Source: Brassica napus
Taxonomy: Eukaryota; Streptophyta; Magnoliopsida; Brassicales; Brassicaceae
Assembly: GCF_020379485.1 (NCBI RefSeq)
Contig: NC_063452.1
Location: forward strand, 8,473,065-8,537,064
Length of the DNA: 64,000 nucleotides
Direction: 5' to 3'
Below are positions 58,030-64,000 of this stretch, piece after piece (within the stretch, counting starts at the first letter, position 1; every line of letters begins with the position of its first letter). The translations under genes were made by a program, and so were the position numbers. The notes below the pieces were generated by a model. It saw only the letters and a list, made by a program, of their open reading frames with translations. It did no database searches and was not told the origin of the DNA.

Positions 58030-58903
58030 TCCCTTATATATTAAAAGATAAACATTTGAAATTAATGTGTTCACACTATTTTCGCCGCGTGGTAGCTTTA
58101 CAGTGATAATGATTTGAGAATAAGTATGCTGACGTGGCACGTGTATAGAGTTTCTCAGCCAAACTTTACATAAATGTATTCACACTATGTACTACTTACA
58201 GAGTTTATCAATATAAAACTCACGTGCAAGATTCCACGGGTTATACGAAGGTTTTACATAGAAAGACAATTTGCAAAAAAAATCACTAATGTCCAAGCTT
58301 ATTTTATTTTTACTTAATTTTATTTAAGAATTTTATCTTTCATGTGTTATTTTAAACAAAAAATATCTTTAATGTTAATTAACAGAATATTTATATATTT
58401 ATCAGTTACCTTTATATTCTTTTGCATACACATATATAACTAAATCTTCACCGCAGGTAAGGATTCTATTTCTCTTTGAAGTTGAAATGTTTTTTTAATG
58501 ATTCCTTTCACCATCCACCAAATTGCAATTAAATGATTTATCTTAGTAATTTTTTTTTCTCTTCAACTAATATCTTGATTCGATTTGATTTTGCATGTGT
58601 TTAAAATTTATAATATGAAACCACTGGTCTGACATCAAAATTGTCTAAAATAAATATAACATGAAACCAAACAAATAATATAAAAATTTGGTTATCACCG
58701 AAAAAACCAAAAACTTCAAGCATTTTAACCGACCAAACCAAAATAAATATGGATTTAGAATGGCTGTTATGTTTTAGGAGATTAAAAACCGTAAAACAAT
58801 CTAAAATCGAATATCCAGATTAAACAAATCTAATATTTTCTTATTTTAGAAAATAAGGAAATTAATAATCTCATTCCGCGCAAGGGGCGGGTTATTACAT
58901 AGT
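58030..58903 (+). mobile_element. Degenerate Helitron-like element
   Basis: Begins A then TCCCTTATATATTAAAAGAT at 58030, almost identical to the reverse start at 16715. Ends with CCGCGC-AAGG-GGCGGG, then TTATTA and CATAG, followed by T. The last bases are CATAG rather than CTAG, so the terminus has mutated or is misplaced. Non-coding. Confidence 0.5.
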
Positions 58904-59117
58904 TTGAGAATTAAAAGAGATACAAAATTAATCAAATAAAAAAACGAAAAGATATTCTAACATTGATAAAGTTACCTTCATGAATAGAACCGGAAACAAA
59001 GGGTCCTAATCTTCGTTAGCAAGCTTTTGAGAAATTTTATTCATGTTGAAACGAGTCTTGATGTTGGTTTGCAGAACTATCTACTTCATTCCTCAAATCC
59101 AAGTTGGTTGAGTCTTA

Positions 59118-59484
59118 GGGGGTGTATTGAATCTGACATTCAAAGTAGTTTGATTTTTAATGAGTTTGTAGATGATTGCAGGAGAATTAGAGAATTTGGT
59201 GTGATTTTTGTTAAAATACTCTAGAATCTCATATAAAACAGTGAGATTTGGATTTTTATTTTTATAACTAAGGAACTCCCCTCAAACACTCTAGAAACAA
59301 TTAAAGTACTCTAAAATCTTCAACTTAATTTTTGTTCAATAACAGTGGATTTCAGAGTGTTTTATGAAATGACAAGTTCAATAACACTGGATTTTAAAGT
59401 GTTTTTTAAAATCCGTGTTTGAATAACCGTGGATTTGTCATTTTAATACAAATCACTTGAAACTCTTAGTTGAATACACCATTC
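59118..59484. mobile_element. MITE with TTA target duplication
   Basis: TTA at 59115-59117 and 59485-59487 flanks the element. It starts GGGGGTGTATTGAATCTG and in reverse ends GAATGGTGTATTCAACTAAG. Internal phrases (AACACTGGATTT, AATCCGTGTTTGAATAACCG) are also partly self-complementary. The TTA duplication and GGTGTATT ends fit Harbinger-type MITEs. Confidence 0.5.
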
Positions 59485-60476
59485 TTAGACCATGATTATC
59501 CGTATAACTGGTTTTTGAGTTTCTCATTATTATTATTTTTTTTTTTAAATAAAAATTAAAAAAGAAATCAATTGCGGGCCGCCACGTGTTAGTGGGGCCC
59601 GCAGACAGTACAAGGATCAAGAGAAAAGCGGTCCTTATTTCATCTTCTTTGTTACCGATTTTTACTCAAAATATGGGGCCCATCACTTTAAAAACCGTCT
59701 TGTAACTCCCGATAATTGTGCTCTTAGTGTTTTAGATACTAGTTTCTGAGCTATGCTCAAGTAATTTTGTTTTTGAGAAGGACGTTTATCTCATGCCATA
59801 CTTTAGCAACTCCATCAAGCTCAGTCCAAAACCGTTCTTCTCCAGCTAGTAAATGTCCCTGAAGCATCACCCGTGGAAGAAGATGCGAAACTTCAGACCG
59901 GTTTCAACTGGAGTCTCGGGATCAGAAAATTTCCAAACCGTACCCAAGGGCCTCAATTTTTCCATTAGAATAAAACCGATTCATTTCATGGTGTTTCTAT
60001 CCTCATCATGAACGAGCGTGGTCTTGGTCAAGCTTAAGTCGGATGTGTAAGCGGCAGACATGAGTGGTAGTGTATGTAACATCCACAACAATGTCTGCTC
60101 ATAAAAATACTTAAAAAGAAAATGTTTTTGTCAGATGAATATGCAAACTTTCTATTTTTTTTCTTATAAAAGATAAAAAAAAAAGTGCTGGGAAGGTTCT
60201 ACGTAGAAAGGAATCATCAAAGAGCAACTAAAAGGAGAAAACACTGGACTATACGGTCAAAACAAGGTCCTCCCCATTTAAGCCACACCAATCAACTAAA
60301 AGAAAAAATAGAGAAAACTGTACGATCAAAATGTAAGAGAGTGAATGAGTGAGTTATATTACTGATCAGAACTAGTAACGTGGCTTTTTTGAGGGCTTGC
60401 CTGGGTCTTCATCTCCAACCTGCTTGTTTTCACCACCACATCCTTCTCAGAGAAATCTCGCCTTCTAAGGGGATCA
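59485..60476. other. Intergenic and STY8 3' flank
   Basis: No coding exon recognised. GCGGGCCGCCACGTG and GGGGCCC lie at about 59575-59600, a GC-rich island. The portion near 60477 is the 3' UTR of STY8. Confidence 0.4.
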
Positions 60477-63400
60477 TCATGGTACGACGTTTACTTCAGT
60501 CATTATCTGTTGAAGCATTTCTATGATTTCCTCAAAGTCTGGCCTTTCCTTCGGCTCTTGCTGCCAGCATCTCTCTAGAAGTCCCTTCACTCTTGGGTGT
60601 GTTTTCTTTGGAATTTTTGGTCTAAGCCCCTGATAACAAACAAAAAGGGTTTCAATTAAGCCTCCGGAGGAAGAGAAAAATAAAACTCGTACGCAACGTC
60701 ATAATACCTTCTGAACAACGCCAACAGCCGCCTGTAGTGGAGTCAAGAAAGCATATGGTATCTGTTTCCATTTACAAATACACCATACAACATCAATGTA
60801 TCTTTAACTAGCGTGAAAGACAGACTTAGAGAAAGATTTGTAAGCATATACTTACATCACCAGTCAAAAGTTCCCATAGCACTATCGCATAACTGAACAC
60901 GTCAGCTTTGTGACTGTAAGGCTTGTGTTCAATGACCTGGATTTCAGAAGCGAAAGATAAACAGAAGAGAGAGCCATAGACTGATGTGATAAGTTTCATA
61001 TACTCGGATCAACATACCTCTGGAGCCATCCATCGATAAGTTCCTGTTTCGGCTGTCATGACCCCTGACTCAATCTGTACTCTGGCAACTCCAAAATCAG
61101 CAACCTTGACAAGCTGCTCAATATTATCCCAAGTTTAGAACCCCAGAGGATCTTGCTTCTAGTAGAAACAAAACAAGTTCGCAGAGAGAAAATGTAACGA
61201 CACGATTGTTGACTACACTAAGATTCGAAAATCTTACTCCATGTTCATCCATAAGAAGATTTGCAGTCTTAAGATCCCTGTGGATGATATTGTTTTGATG
61301 CAGATAGCACATCCCTTTTGCAACGTCAAGTGCAACTTTAAGCAACGTTTGAAGTTTGAAAGCGCATTTCTGTTTGTGAAGAAAATCATAAATGCTCCCC
61401 CGAGCCATAAACTCTGTCACAAAGATGAAACCCGTCAACTCAGTGACATGTCTTTGTGAATTACAACTCAAAATCTATTAAAATCTTACCAGTCACAATA
61501 CAGAGGGTGGGAGATCGTGTGCATGCACCCAAAAACTGGACAACGTTTTTATGGCGGACTTTCCTACAGACAGTACATATATGGGTCACAAATTGACACT
61601 GAGAACACTGAATCATAAATGTTGGTTACAAAAACTGTCAAAATTCAAGCCTGCTCCTGAATATAAACGTAACGAAAGGAGTCACTGACTCATGTTTATG
61701 TACAGAACTACGAACTGGATTCCGCAGTAGAATATCAGCTTAAGCTACTACGCATTCAACAGTATTATTAGAATTATTTGAACCGACCTCATAATATAAA
61801 CTTCTTGAGAAAATTCTCTAAGCATCTCCGTGTTCACACGCTCAGGCTTGAGGAATTTGATAGCCACTTCCTGACTGCAGTAAGTGCCTTTATGCCTGCA
61901 TAGTGATAAAAATACATATTACTGTAACTTCTAAACAAAAACTTACAGCTTTGTAAAACCAGCTTACAGAACAACAAACTCACAGATCCCCATATGAACC
62001 AGATGCCACTTTCTTTTCAATTTTGAGCTGTTTCACGTCAATCTCCCACTCGTCAGTTCCATCCGTGGGTATTTCAATGCAGGCGGGTATCAGCTCGTTG
62101 CTAGATTTGTCATGCTCAAAGAAAGTAATAGATTTCTGTTTAGAACCAGGTTGATCCTGTTGAAAGCCAGCAAAAGGCAGTTCTCAGACGTTTGAAGCAA
62201 AACATAGCATCAAGATATAGGTACAGCGTCACACTAAGGTATGCCATTTTCTAATGATGCATAGCGTTGCATCTTTTATCTCATAAACATAAGAAATTGT
62301 CACAAAAATTAGGATATGTAAAATACCTTAAGCTTCAGAATCTCCTTGCTTAATGCATCTTTTAAACCGTCTGTTTCCTATAATTCCAAAGTTGCTCAAG
62401 TCTATCAACAAGTTCAGTGATAACAAGACATAATAGTTTTTAAGTACTTGAGATCTCTCTAAAGGCATTCAATACGTAACAAGTAGCATTTCAAAAAGCT
62501 AAAATCATACCTCCTGAGACCAACCATCGACAACAAAGACATCCAAAGAAAAACCATCGACAGTGGAGAAAGCATGAGCCTCTTGAATATTCAATCCAAG
62601 CTCACTAAGCAGGGAAGTAAGCTGAAACAGAAAACCATTTCTGACTCAAATTGTCAAAAGAATGGAAGAAGTAACCATCATCTACATGACAGTCTGTAAC
62701 GAAGCATCAAAATTGTGGCAAAGTTTATGAGCTTAAGCAACAAGATGTTGTGGTAAAATTTTAGTGATGTTAAACAAAGCACCACCAACCTGACTAAGGA
62801 GTTTAGGCTTGTCGATGGTTGAGAAGGTGATCTCATGCATCGGTCTGCATAATAGGCAGCAAAAATACAAAAAAAAACATAATGAACAACACAGGATTCA
62901 GAGAAATAAAATTTAACAAGAAATCGCACCGAGTAGTCAGAGTTGCATTAACAGCACTATCAACATCTTCAACAATTTTATTTCCAAGAGTAATCGCCTC
63001 AAAATTTGGAGAAGAGCCAAAAGTTGGAGGTGCAAGAACCCTATAAACAAGAAGAAAAGGTGCTGTTAGGAAGCTAAAAATGGATGAAGATGGATCTGAG
63101 TTTGATAGAAGATCCCTAACCCCTGTCCACTTGTGTGGCTAGAGCTTTGAGCATCTTCCTCCAACGCAGGGTCAGAGTCAGCAGAGTTTCTGGGAGCAAC
63201 CTGCAACAAACAAAGAGGGGCCAGAGAAACCAATTAAAACACACAAAAGAATTCTTAAGAAGCTTTTCATTATCACTGAGAACTCAATTTGATCACCTGT
63301 ACACTATGAACATCAAACACAGGCCTCGTTGCAGGATCTTCCGCCAGTTTCAGTAGTCTCTGATGTGTGAGAACATCTTCTGCTCTCTCAACTTTAACAT

Positions 63401-63774
63401 CGAGTGCATATCTGGAACCACTCAAAGATAAACATTACTAAAACAAACCAAAAGACTTGATTCAATTGAGATTTTGTCGATGACCCTAGAACGAAAATTT
63501 AATCCAATTGATCAATCCTAGAGATAACAAAACCCTAATGAAACAGTGGAATCGAATGAGAAGAAGAGTACCGAGCAGGAAGACGATTGAAATGTTGCCA
63601 AAGCTGATCCTCGAAATCAGGTAGAGCGGCTTCCTCATAGTTAGATTCCTGGAGCCGCTGTAAGATTTCGCCGTAGACATCGAGTTTCATCCGGTATTGT
63701 CTAGGGTTCTCCTTGGACGGCGAAGCCACGACGGCTCTGCTGCCGCAGCTCTCCGATTCATCTGTATTCGTCAT
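60477..63774 (-). CDS. STY8: ACT-domain dual-specificity protein kinase, STY8 orthologue
   Basis: Fifteen exons, 5' to 3': 63774-63572, 63411-63297, 63200-63121, 63040-62930, 62844-62790, 62621-62511, 62377-62327, 62156-61984, 61895-61788, 61563-61490, 61413-61238, 61113-61018, 60936-60856, 60761-60708, 60629-60477. They sum to 1641 nt, 546 aa, the length I recall for Arabidopsis STY8. An ACT domain spans about residues 172-240 ([18 protein letters not shown] onward). The kinase has the loop [11 protein letters not shown], the ATP lysine in VAIK (K313), [10 protein letters not shown] (catalytic D407), DFGVA (D425) and MAPEV. STY8, STY17 and STY46 phosphorylate transit peptides of chloroplast precursors in the cytosol and are needed for chloroplast differentiation. 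The C-terminus ends NVVP, one residue past the Val-Val end I remember. Synteny fits At2g17700. Confidence 0.95.
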
Positions 63775-64000
63775 GGAAGATCGGAAAATCTAAAAGACGA
63801 TAGCTGGCTGAGAGAGGAAGCAGAAACAATCTTCGGAGATTCTCGTGTAAACGCCGAAACAGAGAGAGAGAGAAGAGAGACGTTACGGTGTGTTGTATGT
63901 AGAGAATAGCCACGTCATTAAGTGGGGACCACGTATTTTTTGTGGGTCACAAGACGCCCACTTATAAGTGGATTGGATACTGGATAGTGGTGCTCTTTTT
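63775..64000. promoter_or_regulatory. STY8 leader and promoter
   Basis: Upstream flank of STY8, read leftward. A GA-rich run (about 63861-63878) lies in the expected leader. TATAAGTG near 63963 could be a TATA-like motif on the other strand, but none is clear in the STY8 orientation. Confidence 0.4.

Noticed and set aside
1..64000. CRISPR arrays, operons, ribosome binding sites and tRNA or rRNA genes
   Set aside because: This is plant nuclear DNA; regularly spaced repeats are minisatellites, and no tRNA cloverleaf or rRNA stretch was recognised by eye.

Overview
This is plant nuclear DNA from a member of the Brassicaceae, most likely Brassica or a close relative such as Raphanus. Genes have GT-AG introns, intergenic DNA is AT-rich, and DNA transposons, MITEs and Helitron-like elements are abundant. 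From memory, the recognisable genes follow the order of Arabidopsis At2g17500 to At2g17700 (ancestral block H): PILS5, RRP44A, HMGB4, CYCB2;1, PSAT2, a NOI/RIN4 gene, a PPR gene, a DUF241 gene and STY8. Several Arabidopsis genes I would expect in between (for example IRE1A, a serine acetyltransferase, SDC) are not seen. That is what gene loss after the Brassica whole-genome triplication would give.

Layout. 1-706: 3'-incomplete minus-strand gene of the SANT/Myb-like 'NAM-associated' family with one in-frame stop. 3905-5880: PILS5 (+), convergent with RRP44A (6805-12713, -). The gap between them holds a decayed fragment of a DUF2359 gene. 12714-18036: mostly repeats, including a possible gene remnant, Helitron-like ends and a GGATCC-rich element. 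18037-18924: HMGB4 (-), divergent from an unrecognised gene (19443 onward, +) that carries a telomere-like repeat element in its second intron and is cut in its third exon by inserted repeat DNA. 23866-25455: a complete Mutator-like element with a 10-bp target duplication, carrying two convergent cargo genes (a GRF zinc-finger membrane protein and an acidic/basic nuclear-type protein). 26879-28795: CYCB2;1 with a mitotic MSA promoter element. 31341-31907: Ty1/copia fragment. 32362-33624: PSAT2. 36483-36692: NOI gene. 38654-40021: PPR gene. 40022-53596: about 13.5 kb with no gene, holding a CACTA element, Helitrons and an LTR-like stretch. 53597-54463: DUF241 gene. 55736-57840: DUF2359 gene (-). 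60477-63774: STY8 kinase (-).

The genes are independent plant housekeeping, signalling and metabolic genes, not a pathway: auxin carrier, exosome nuclease, chromatin protein, mitotic cyclin, serine biosynthesis, organelle RNA factor and a kinase acting on chloroplast precursors. Exon models were built by hand from GT/AG junctions and reading frame. Models for PILS5, RRP44A, HMGB4, CYCB2;1, DUF2359 and STY8 all sum to a multiple of three and give protein lengths close to the Arabidopsis proteins as remembered. The part that looks least described is the cargo-carrying Mutator-like element at 23866-25455.
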